A stretch of 40,375 bases of DNA, from contig JAZQIW010000109.1 in the NCBI GenBank assembly GCA_045541355.1, positions 1 through 40,375 on the forward strand, written 5' to 3'. Position numbers and translations under genes: made by a program. The DNA is from UMGS1387 sp045541355 (GTDB lineage Bacteria > Bacillota > Clostridia > Oscillospirales > CAG-382). Positions within the stretch are counted from its first letter, which is position 1. Every line of letters begins with the position of its first letter. Below, one piece after another: positions 26,220 to 34,400 of the stretch. Under the pieces are notes generated by a model. That model was not told where the DNA came from, did no database searches, and saw nothing but the letters and a program-made list of their open reading frames with translations.

Positions 26220-27314
26220 TTATCCGACAACGGTATATGATACGATATCAAAATCAAAACAATTTCCCATATAGTTCCAACTTTGTCCTTTATAAACCAT
26301 ATAAGGAATTATCTGAGTACCTACTTCAAGATATTCCTGAGGATATATTTCACCGAAAAGTTGAATTGTATAATCAGACGATGCAGGATATTCACAGAAG
26401 TAAACAACCTGACCCGTCTGAAGTCCGTCAACACCTATTATTGTAAGGGGTGCTGCGGCAAGTGTTGAATAATCGTTTGAAGGATACATCAAAGTATCCA
26501 AATATTCTGCCTCATAATTTGAAAGAAAATAACCGTTAATCATTGACTGACCGCCAAAATTAACCAAATCAAAGGGAGAAGCTTCTGAAGCGGTATAATT
26601 AACATCATTATTCTCCGGCACAGCTTCTTCGGGCATTCTGTAAAGAGTTTTAGTACTGTCACCATATTGCCACATAGCATAAGGATCATACTGTGTAATT
26701 AAAGAAGTAACGGTTATATAGTCTTTTGAAAAGACAAAAGTATGAGTGCCGCTATTGTTCCACGAATCAGTATAGCTGACAACAGCCACATTGTTTACGA
26801 TGGATGAAATTGGGTATGTATCATAAACTTCTGATAATCTTGATGAACCGCTGCTAATATCACTGAATGTAAAGTCATTCTCGGTTACAATCAATTTTGC
26901 ATCACCGCTTGTCCACACACCTATTGCCGCTGCGGCATAGTTTTCGACTTCATCAGGCGCAACAGTTTCGACATCAACTTCAGGTAATGCTTCTTCAAGC
27001 GAAACGTTTTCAGAATTTGACTCAGACTCTGTCTCCTTGTCCTCAGAAATGACATCATCAGATACATCAGACTCTGAAGAATTCTTGATTTGCTCAGACA
27101 CATCATAAATCATTGACTTGATAACAGAGCTGCCTGTCTTTTCTGCACCCTCTTTGAGCACATTTAGAGCTCCCTCATAGTCCCCGTTCTCAATTAACAG
27201 ATTGGCAACCTCAATAAAGGAGCTGTCCTCGGATTTTTTACCGAGACTGCCAAGCATTGAACAGGATGACAGCATAAGCATTGCACTAATAAATATACAT
27301 ATTGTCCTTTTCAT
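26220..27314 (-). CDS. Putative lipoprotein with a TPR-like segment
   Basis: A 364-residue protein of unknown function. The start is the ATG at 27314 behind GGAGG; the open frame upstream crosses the promoter and is not coding. A lipoprotein signal peptide ends in the lipobox LSSC with Cys18. Residues about 30-60 look like one tetratricopeptide-type helix pair (SFIEVANLLIENGDYEGALNVL). A very acidic Ser/Glu/Asp-rich linker (about 70-120) follows, then a beta-rich C-terminal region without a known motif. It is divergent from malQ, with both promoters inside 27339-27428. Confidence 0.75.
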   Translation of the reverse strand: MKRTICIFISAMLMLSSCSMLGSLGKKSEDSSFIEVANLLIENGDYEGALNVLKEGAEKTGSSVIKSMIYDVSEQIKNSSESDVSDDVISEDKETESESNSENVSLEEALPEVDVETVAPDEVENYAAAAIGVWTSGDAKLIVTENDFTFSDISSGSSRLSEVYDTYPISSIVNNVAVVSYTDSWNNSGTHTFVFSKDYITVTSLITQYDPYAMWQYGDSTKTLYRMPEEAVPENNDVNYTASEASPFDLVNFGGQSMINGYFLSNYEAEYLDTLMYPSNDYSTLAAAPLTIIGVDGLQTGQVVYFCEYPASSDYTIQLFGEIYPQEYLEVGTQIIPYMVYKGQSWNYMGNCFDFDIVSYTVVG

Positions 27315-27338
27315 AACAATACCTCCATTCTTTACTAG

Positions 27339-27367
27339 ATAATAACACATTTTTGGAGACAAGTCAA
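27339..27367 (-). promoter_or_regulatory. Promoter of the lipoprotein gene
   Basis: Minus strand: TTGACT (27367-27362), 17-base spacer, TATTAT (27344-27339). Confidence 0.7.
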
Positions 27368-27399
27368 CAAGCATTGTCCTCAATTCAAAACAAAAGCGG

Positions 27400-27428
27400 T
27401 TGACTTTAAAAAGCACACGTGATAAAAT
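27400..27428 (+). promoter_or_regulatory. Promoter of malQ
   Basis: TTGACT (27400-27405), 17-base spacer, TAAAAT (27423-27428). It is back-to-back with the lipoprotein promoter. Confidence 0.7.
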
Positions 27429-27456
27429 AAGATATAATTTCAAAGCAGGTGATATT

Positions 27457-28887
27457 TTGGACAGAAAAAGCGGTGTGCTCATGCACATATCCTCGCTGTA
27501 CGGTGACTTTTCGTGCGGTTCGTTCGGAAACGAAGCAATGGAGTTTGTTGACTTTCTATGTGATTGCGGTTTTTCGTACTGGCAGGTTCTCCCCTTTAAC
27601 ATGATAGATGAACATAACTCGCCATATAAATCATATTCAGCCTTCAGCGGAAATCCCTATTTTGTAGATCTTCAAACACTATACACCAAAGGTCTGCTAA
27701 CAAAAAACGAGCTTGATAATGCAAGACAAAAAAGCCCCTTTCTTTGTGAATTTGAAAGACTCAGAAATGAACGCTTCATGCTTTTAAAGACCGCTTCATT
27801 AAGAGTAAAGGACAAAGACGAAATCGCTGAATTTATCAATGCCAACGAACATATAGCATCATTCTGTCTGTTTATGGCACTAAAGCAAGCAAACGGCGAT
27901 CTTGAGTGGACTGAATGGAAAACTGCTACACCCGACTGCGACACCTTATTTGCCTGGCAGTTTATTCAGTATGAGTTCTTCATACAGTGGAAAAAAATCA
28001 AGAGCTATGCCAACTCTAAGGGAATAAGAATAATCGGAGATATTCCCATATATGTCTCGCATGACAGCTCGGATGTATGGACTGACAAAGACCTGTTCAT
28101 GCTTGACGAAGACGGCAGACCTACTCATGTGGCGGGTGTTCCTCCGGATTATTTTTGTGAAGACGGTCAGCTTTGGGGAAATCCATTATACAACTGGGCT
28201 CAGATGAAAAAAGACGGATATAAATGGTGGTGCGACAGAATACATCACATGACTACCTTGTTCGACGGCGTCAGAATTGACCATTTCAGAGGAATTGAAT
28301 CCTTCTGGAGTGTTCCTGTCAAGGCAAAAACCGCAAAAGAAGGAAAATGGGTAAAAGGTCCGGGAATTTCATTGATAAAAGCAATTAAGAGTGCGGCAGG
28401 AGATGCAAGCATTATAGCCGAGGACCTTGGCGACATTACAGAAGAGGTTGCAGAGCTTGTAAAGAAAAGCGGATTTCCCGGCATGAGAGTTTTCCAGTTT
28501 GCATTTATTGCTGACGACAACAACACTCATCTTCCCCACAACTATACAGATAATTGCATTTGCTACACAGGAACGCACGATAACAATACACTTCTCGGTT
28601 ATCTGTGGGAGCTTGACGATGCAACAAGAATTAAAATGCTTGATTATTGCGGTCACAGCGGCGATTGGAAAAGCGGATGCGGGAGCATTATAAGAACAAT
28701 GTTCCAAAGCCACTCAAATCTGGTTATTATGCCGATTCAGGATGTTCTCGGCTACGGTGCCGACACAAGAATGAATACACCCGGCAGTGCTGAGGGAAAC
28801 TGGGCATACAGAATTACAAAGGAACAGCTTGACAGTGTTGACAAACAAATATTCAGACACTTGAACACTACATATCGAAGAATATAA
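27457..28887 (+). CDS. malQ: 4-alpha-glucanotransferase (amylomaltase)
   Basis: A GH77 enzyme that moves alpha-1,4-glucan segments between maltodextrins, used in glycogen or starch breakdown in the cytoplasm. The TTG at 27457 is the start: AGGTGATA lies just upstream and the promoter covers the earlier part of the frame. The product is then 476 residues. GH77 motifs in order are SPYKSYSAFSGNPYFVDL, GDIPIYV, AGVPPDYFCEDGQLWGNPLY, the nucleophile region RIDHFRG, the acid/base region IAEDLG, and the stabiliser region GTHDNNT. All are intact. It is a single gene with its own terminator. Confidence 0.95.
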   Translation: MDRKSGVLMHISSLYGDFSCGSFGNEAMEFVDFLCDCGFSYWQVLPFNMIDEHNSPYKSYSAFSGNPYFVDLQTLYTKGLLTKNELDNARQKSPFLCEFERLRNERFMLLKTASLRVKDKDEIAEFINANEHIASFCLFMALKQANGDLEWTEWKTATPDCDTLFAWQFIQYEFFIQWKKIKSYANSKGIRIIGDIPIYVSHDSSDVWTDKDLFMLDEDGRPTHVAGVPPDYFCEDGQLWGNPLYNWAQMKKDGYKWWCDRIHHMTTLFDGVRIDHFRGIESFWSVPVKAKTAKEGKWVKGPGISLIKAIKSAAGDASIIAEDLGDITEEVAELVKKSGFPGMRVFQFAFIADDNNTHLPHNYTDNCICYTGTHDNNTLLGYLWELDDATRIKMLDYCGHSGDWKSGCGSIIRTMFQSHSNLVIMPIQDVLGYGADTRMNTPGSAEGNWAYRITKEQLDSVDKQIFRHLNTTYRRI

Positions 28888-28896
28888 TTTAGATTT

Positions 28897-28929
28897 CAGC
28901 CTTGGCTCAAATGTCAAGGCTGTTTTTTT
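28897..28929 (+). terminator. Terminator of malQ
   Basis: An 8-bp perfect stem (28897-28904 with 28915-28922) with a 10-base loop, then seven T. Confidence 0.92.
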
Positions 28930-28954
28930 CGGACATTTACAAGGACTTTGGGAT

Positions 28955-28983
28955 TTGATACAGCACATCAATAATGGTAAAAT
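28955..28983 (+). promoter_or_regulatory. Promoter of Mor-like copy B and the PH/SHOCT gene
   Basis: TTGATA (28955-28960), 17-base spacer, TAAAAT (28978-28983). Confidence 0.7.
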
Positions 28984-29012
28984 ATGTAAAAGTGCGTATT
29001 GAGGTGATGTAA

Positions 29013-29270
29013 TTGGACGAGAAAGATGCTGCACTGTTTAACGATATTTACAAGGAAATCGTAAATACACTCGGCGTTGAAGCCGCAATTAAAATTTTCA
29101 ATATGTACAAAGGACAGCAGGTAACATTTCCGGTCCATCTATACAGCACAAAGCGCATAAAGAATTCAATAGTGTGTGAGTACAACGGTTATAACATCAA
29201 AGAACTGTCAAAAAAGTATGACTATTCAGAAAAAACCATACGTCGTATTATTAAAGATATCAACAAATAA
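29013..29270 (+). CDS. Small Mor-like DNA-binding protein (copy B)
   Basis: An 85-residue paralogue of the protein at 25868-26122. It shares YKGQQVTFPVHLYSTK (near residues 32-47) and the C-terminal helix-turn-helix with YDYSEKTIRRIIKD. The TTG start at 29013 lies behind GAGGTG. It is the first gene of a probable operon with the PH/SHOCT protein, 24 bases downstream. The two copies flank malQ and the lipoprotein gene and point away from them, which suggests an old local duplication. Confidence 0.75.
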   Translation: MDEKDAALFNDIYKEIVNTLGVEAAIKIFNMYKGQQVTFPVHLYSTKRIKNSIVCEYNGYNIKELSKKYDYSEKTIRRIIKDINK

Positions 29271-29294
29271 AAGAAAATAAAAAGGAGAAAAAAC

Positions 29295-30554
29295 ATGGGA
29301 CTTTTTGACAAGCTAAAGGAAACAGCCTCGGTAGCTGCTGATAAAGCAAAGGAGGCGGCAGACAAAGCCAAGGCCGCAGCAGAAACTGCAAAAGCAAACT
29401 ACGAACAAAAGAAGGCTGAAGAAGCGCAGCACAAACTCGAAATGGAAGAGCTGGCAAAAAACAAAGCCGATGAGATAATCTCAGCCATCAAAGCCTATCA
29501 GAATGACGGCAGCTTCTTCAAAAACACTAACAAGCAGGAGCTTCTGACATTTACAAAGGATTTTTATGACAAGATTCTTATGCCGGCAAACAGCGTAAGC
29601 AACAGTAAAATTCAAATGTATCCATACATCGACGACAAACAGCTTGCAAAGTTTGCACAGACTCTACCGGGATATAATCAGTCAGAAACCGCCATTGTTT
29701 ATCTCAAGGCTGAGGGCAAGCAGGAAATTGTAATAACCGATTCTGCTCTTTATTTTTCGCTTGCACTTAAAGAGGATTCAAAATTCTTTGCAAAGGGCAG
29801 TGTTCCGATTGAAGAAATAAGCAGATTTACTGCCCTAAAGAACGACACGGAATTTGAATTTAAGTGTGATGAATACGTACTTGGTACATTTTCTGCTGAC
29901 AAGACATCAACAGAAGACTTTATAACGCTTGACAACTATTTTAACTGCATTGTAAACCACGACTTTGAAATAACAGATGAAGAAGTTGATAAGCTCATAA
30001 GAGAGAAGATTGGTGAAAAGATTTACGCCGAAATTAAAAAGTATATGGTTTATGATGACGAACTTCTCGTATACTTTGCATGGGGTGTAGACTCACTTTC
30101 AGCTAAGGACTATATTGTATGTACGACCAAACAAATTATCAAAATGGACAGAGAAATGCTCGGTGCAACGGCAAATGTAAAGCAATTCTATTATGAGGAT
30201 ATCGTTTCCGCAAGCACAGAGCAAAATGCACAGAGCAGCGACCTTACCGTAGCCCTTATTGAAACGGCAATCACAGCCGCAACAAAGACTTGTGATCTGG
30301 TAATTACAACAGCAGGTGCAGGTCTCAGGATTAACACGCTCTTTAAAATTGAAGCAGAAAGAATTGTTGCTGTTTATCACCACTACCGAAAGCTTGCAAA
30401 GACGGCAGCGTCACAGCCTCAGGTAATAGTTCAGCAGGCAGCTGAAAAAGATCCGCTTGAACAGCTTGAAAAGCTTTCAAAAATGAAGGAAATGGGAATT
30501 ATAAGTCAGGAAGAGTTTGACGAAAAGAAAGCAGCTCTTCTTGCAAAGCTTTAA
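29295..30554 (+). CDS. PH-domain and SHOCT-domain protein
   Basis: A 419-residue cytoplasmic protein. Residues 1 to about 60 form an Ala/Lys/Glu-rich amphipathic helix or coiled coil. Residues about 250-365 look like a bacterial pleckstrin-homology (YokE-type) domain (KYMVYDDELLVYFAWGVDSL, then DYIVCTTKQIIKMDRE). The last 30 residues are a SHOCT motif (LEQLEKLSKMKEMGIISQEE followed by FDEKKAALLAKL). SHOCT ends usually mediate oligomerisation or attachment. Its job is unknown. It is co-transcribed with Mor-like copy B and has its own AAGGAG site. Confidence 0.8.
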   Translation: MGLFDKLKETASVAADKAKEAADKAKAAAETAKANYEQKKAEEAQHKLEMEELAKNKADEIISAIKAYQNDGSFFKNTNKQELLTFTKDFYDKILMPANSVSNSKIQMYPYIDDKQLAKFAQTLPGYNQSETAIVYLKAEGKQEIVITDSALYFSLALKEDSKFFAKGSVPIEEISRFTALKNDTEFEFKCDEYVLGTFSADKTSTEDFITLDNYFNCIVNHDFEITDEEVDKLIREKIGEKIYAEIKKYMVYDDELLVYFAWGVDSLSAKDYIVCTTKQIIKMDREMLGATANVKQFYYEDIVSASTEQNAQSSDLTVALIETAITAATKTCDLVITTAGAGLRINTLFKIEAERIVAVYHHYRKLAKTAASQPQVIVQQAAEKDPLEQLEKLSKMKEMGIISQEEFDEKKAALLAKL

Positions 30555-30568
30555 AATACATAAAAAAT

Positions 30569-30597
30569 GAGCCTTGGTCTTCCAAGGCTCTCTTGTT
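30569..30597 (+). terminator. Terminator of the PH/SHOCT gene
   Basis: A 9-bp perfect stem (30569-30577 with 30582-30590), loop TCTT, followed by TCTTGTTT. Confidence 0.8.
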
Positions 30598-30739
30598 TAG
30601 CATTTTTTGTCAATCTTTTAAACCAATAACAAATATAGTATACTATACATACAAGCGTTTGTCAACAGTAATTTGTGCTATATCACCAATTTCTCGATAA
30701 TGTACAAAATATTATTGTAAACTTTGCACATTTTGCCAC

Positions 30740-30769
30740 TTGATTTTTATAATAAAGCTGTGTTACAAT
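30740..30769 (+). promoter_or_regulatory. Promoter of the large noncoding RNA
   Basis: TTGATT (30740-30745), 18-base spacer, TACAAT (30764-30769). Predicted start near 30776. Confidence 0.5.
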
Positions 30770-30778
30770 ATAGGCGAG

Positions 30779-30984
30779 GAAAGGAAGGTACAGTCCAATG
30801 AGACAATAAAAGCTTTCTTGGAACATTACAGAAAGAAAAGGTAAGGACCAATGAACAAATGAAATCTTTCAACGTAAACCCTACAAAAGAAAGGTAATGT
30901 CCTATGGTAAAGTATTTCCAATCCAATCGCGAAATCTGAAAAGGAAAGGTACGGTCCAATGAGAAAGTAACGAGTGAGCCCTTT
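30779..30984 (+). repeat. Four tandem hairpin units with a conserved GGTA-NN-G(T/A)CC-W-ATG core
   Basis: The core starts at 30787, 30840, 30893 and 30948, so the spacing is 53, 53 and 55 bases. The cores read GGTACAGTCCAATGAG, GGTAAGGACCAATGAA, GGTAATGTCCTATGGT and GGTACGGTCCAATGAG. Each core is enclosed by a short stem: GAAAG 30779-30783 with CTTTC 30813-30817; GAAAG 30831-30835 with CTTTC 30866-30870; GAAA 30889-30892 with TTTC 30915-30918; AAAGG 30945-30949 with CCTTT 30980-30984. A purine-rich, Shine-Dalgarno-like run precedes every ATG, and the frames that follow are tiny: MRQ, MNK, an 11-residue frame beginning MVKYF, and MRK. A weaker fifth unit may lie near 31000-31025. Confidence 0.75.
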
Positions 30985-31334
30985 TATTAACACAAAAAAA
31001 GAAAAAGTAAAGAGATAGACCAAAACACAAAATAACACGGCGGTGTTACGCATAACATATAAAGATAAGTTTTATGACAGGCGGTTGATTTTTACTTAAG
31101 CTTTTCGAGTGTAATAAACAGGGACAAAGCATCTGCTCGAAGGAAAAATTGCAGGATAAAACACATATCACAATTAAATAGGCATATTCCCTATCAGTTA
31201 TCAGATTATAGAATTACTGATTACGTACTTAGGTGAAAGATAAGTACATACCACAGAATGAATGTTTGTTATGATGTGTTTTAAGAATTGCAATGACTAA
31301 AAGGCAGGTAGATTTGAAAGGAGAAGTTAATAAA

Positions 31335-31367
31335 ATGACATTAGACTTCAAGAGTGAACAGAAGTGA
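31335..31367 (+). CDS. Possible 10-codon small ORF at the 3' end of the noncoding RNA
   Basis: An ATG at 31335 behind AAAGGAGAAG encodes MTLDFKSEQK. The same frame is open from an ATG at 31293 (24 residues). The stop TGA (31365-31367) lies inside the 5' arm of the terminator stem. This may be a real leader-like peptide or chance; nothing else supports translation. Confidence 0.2.
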   Translation: MTLDFKSEQK

Positions 31368-31415
31368 CCCTCGGTTGTGTGTAAAGAAACATGATCGAGG
31401 GTCACTTCCATTTTT
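31363..31415 (+). terminator. Terminator of the large noncoding RNA
   Basis: An 11-bp perfect stem (31363-31373 with 31396-31406) with a 22-base loop, then TCCATTTTT. Confidence 0.8.
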
Positions 31416-31439
31416 ATCTAATGTTATTTATATAAAGTC

Positions 31440-31464
31440 AAGGACGGGAAACCCCGCCCTTTTT
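31440..31464. terminator. GC-rich hairpin between the noncoding RNA and nifJ
   Basis: A stem 31440-31448 with 31453-31461 (one mismatch) is followed on the plus strand by five T. It lies four bases after the nifJ stop on the minus strand, where its T tract is weaker, so it may serve both directions. Confidence 0.6.
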
Positions 31465-31467
31465 ACT

Positions 31468-34400
31468 TTACATGTATTCTTCCATCTTTTTGTACCTTTG
31501 ATAACGGTCAATTGCATCAACTCTGCTTTGTTCAAACAGCGTCTTTGCATTTTCCGGGAAAGTTCTCTTTAGAGATGCATACCTTACCTCGCCGTCAAAG
31601 AATTCAAGCAAATCACATATTGGCTCTTTGGAATCAACAGTAAGGTGCTTTCCTTCAGCATCCGGATTATATCTATAAAGTATCCAGTAACCGCTATCGA
31701 CGGCTCGCTTCATTTCCTCCTGCACCTTGTCCATACCAATCTTAATGCCATGAGAAAGACATGGAGTATATGCAATAACAACAGACGGTCCCTTATAGCT
31801 CTGAGCTTCCTTGAGTGCCTTAATAAGCTGATTTGCATCAGCACCCATGGCAACCTGAGCAACATATACATTACCATAAGTCATAAGCATAGCACCAAGG
31901 TCCTTCTTCTTAGACTTCTTTCCTGAAGCACAGAACTGAGCAACAGCACCTAAAGGTGTAGCCTTGGAGGACTGGCCACCGGTGTTGGAATAAACCTCTG
32001 TATCAACGACAAACACGTTTATGTCCTCACCCGATGCAATTACGTGGTCAAGGCCTCCAAAACCTATATCATATGCCCATCCGTCACCGCCAAACATCCA
32101 GAAGCACTTCTTTGAGAGTCTGTCGCTGTCGCGAAGAACAGACTTAACCTCAGGCGTGCAATCAGCTTTATTCAATGTCTCAATCAGCTTTTCACTGGCA
32201 TATTCGTTCTTATCAATATCATCATATGTTGCAAGCCATTCGGAAACAGCATCCCTCAGATTTTCGTCATCGGATGTTTCCAAAAGCTTTTCCACATTCA
32301 TTCTGACAAGCTCTCTCTGTTTTCTATCGGCTATAAGCATTCCGAGACTGAATTCAGCATTATTTTCAAACAAAGAGTTTGACCATGCAGGGCCCTTACC
32401 CTTGGCGTTCTTTGTGTAAGGAATGCCGGGCATCGGAGAGCCCCACGCCTGAGAACAGCCTGTTGCATTAGCCCAATATACCTTATCTCCAAAGAGCTGG
32501 GTAAGAAGCTTAGCATATGGTGTTTCACCGCATCCGGCACACGCAGCAGAAAACTCAAGAAGAGGAGTTTTAAACTGACTGCCCTTAAGTGAGTATTTGT
32601 CAAACAATTCACCCTTATCGCTTGTTTTAAGGGTATATTCCCAAACCTCATCATATGTAGGAACAGATGAAAAATGTTCCATTGAAATCGCCTTTTCCTT
32701 AGCAAGACAGTTATTTACGCAGCTTCCACAGCCTGTACAGTCAGCGCCGCTTATTGAAAGCGTATAATACAGACCGGTTGCCTTTGAGCCGATAGCCTTT
32801 ACATACTTCATGTCTGAGGGTGCGTTCTTTACCTCATTCTCGTCAAGAAGATAAGGCCTTATAACAGCATGAGGACAAACAAACGAACACTTATTACACT
32901 GTATACACTTATCGGGATTCCATACAGGAATGTTTTCGGAAATTGCTCTCTTTTCAAAAGCAGTAAGACCAAGCTCTATACGGCCGTCTTTATACTTATT
33001 AAAGACAGAAACGGGCAAATCATCACCCTTTTGATTGTTAATCGGCTCAAGAATCTGCGTCACAACCTCGGGCTTTGACATATCGGGCTGTGAAAAAACT
33101 TCAGAAAGACCTGCCCATGTGTCGGGAATATCAACCTTAACATACGCACTTGCACCGCGAAGAATGGCTTCTACATTCTTATTAACCACGTCCTCGCCTT
33201 TTGCAAAATAAGTCTTCTTTGCAGAATCAATCATATAACCCTTTGCCTCTTCAGGATCAATAACTCCGGAAAGCGAGAAGAACGCCGCCTGAAGAACCAT
33301 ATTGATTCTGCCGTGAAGTCCGATATCATCAGCAATTTTTGCAGCATCAATAATATAGAACCTTGCCTTTTTCTGACAAAGAGCTTTCTTTAAAGCAACA
33401 GGAAGTCTTGAGTCGAGTTCATTCACATCAAACGAGCAGTTAAGAAGAAAGGTTCCTCCCTCTTTAAGCTCACATGCTATATCATACTTATAAATATAGC
33501 TTTGATTATGACATGCAATAAAATCAGCATTCTTTACATAATATGTAGAACGAATGGGAGACGAGCTGAATCTGAGATGAGACTTTGTAACACCAAAGGA
33601 TTTTTTTGCATCATATTCAAAATATGCCTGTGCATATTTATCGGTATGGTCATTGATAATCTTAACTGTGCTATGATTGGCACCAACAGTTCCGTCAGAG
33701 CCAAGTCCCCAGAATTTACAGCTTACAGTGTCCTCATTCTCGGCATTAATTGTCACGGAGGGAGCGAGACTCAGGTGCGTGACATCATCATTAATGCTGA
33801 CAGTAAAACCATTCAAGGGCTCTTCCTTCTCAAGATTTTCAAATACAGCGAGAATATCCGAAGGAGTTGTATCCTTTGATGAAAGTCCGTATCTGCCGCC
33901 TATTACCTGTATATCCTTGCCGAAAAGAACACTTCTTACATCAGTATACAAAGGCTCGCCGACAGCGCCCATTTCCTTTGTTCTGTCAAGAACAGCAATT
34001 TTTTTAACAGTTTCGGGAAGTGCAGAAAGGAAATGCTCTGCCGAGAAGGGTCTGTAAAGATGTACCTGAATAAAGCCTGTCTTTTTACCGATTCTATTAA
34101 GGAAGTCAACGGTTTCCATTACGGTTTCGCTCACAGAACCCATGGCAACGATAACATTTTCGGCATCTTTAGCACCATAATAATTGAAAAGGTGATACTC
34201 TCTGCCTGTTATCTCAGATATCCTTGACATATATTCTTCAACAATGCTCGGCAGTTCTGAATAGTCTGTATTATTTGCCTCTCTTACCTGAAAGAAAATA
34301 TCGGGATTCTGAACAGTAGCTCTAAGATCCGGATGTTCGGGGTTTAAAGCAGCGCGCTTATAGTCATTAAGAGCATCATAGTCAACCAGCTTTTCAAGCT

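Larger units (their letters stand above)
30776..31415 (+). ncRNA. Putative large structured noncoding RNA (about 640 nt)
   Basis: The 870-base stretch 30598-31467 holds no protein gene of normal size but has a promoter at its left end and a strong terminator at its right. The 5' third has four tandem hairpin units (see repeat entry). Further hairpins follow: TAACAC-GGCG-GTGTTA (31033-31048); a long stem with TTCGAG (31104-31109) and CTCGAA (31136-31141); and GTACTTA/TAAGTAC around 31225-31247. Stop codons are dense in all frames. In size and layout it resembles the ornate large bacterial RNAs (OLE, ROOL, GOLLD classes), but I cannot match it to any of them by eye and the gene neighbours are not those known for OLE. 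Confidence 0.6.

Noticed and set aside
27315..27602. Longer N-terminus for the lipoprotein
   Set aside because: It crosses the divergent malQ promoter and would hide the signal peptide and lipobox.
30779..30984. CRISPR array
   Set aside because: The units are degenerate, only the core is shared, the spacing reflects hairpins rather than repeat-spacer units, and no cas gene is present.
30747..31053. Minus-strand open frames opposite the tandem hairpins, encoding repeats such as IGPYLSF
   Set aside because: They exist only because the repeat units have an open frame on the other strand; there is no ribosome site or promoter for them, and both the promoter and the terminator point the other way.
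30779..31467. Type III toxin-antitoxin (tandem RNA repeats plus endoribonuclease)
   Set aside because: No toxin-sized ORF follows the repeats; the next gene is the convergent nifJ.
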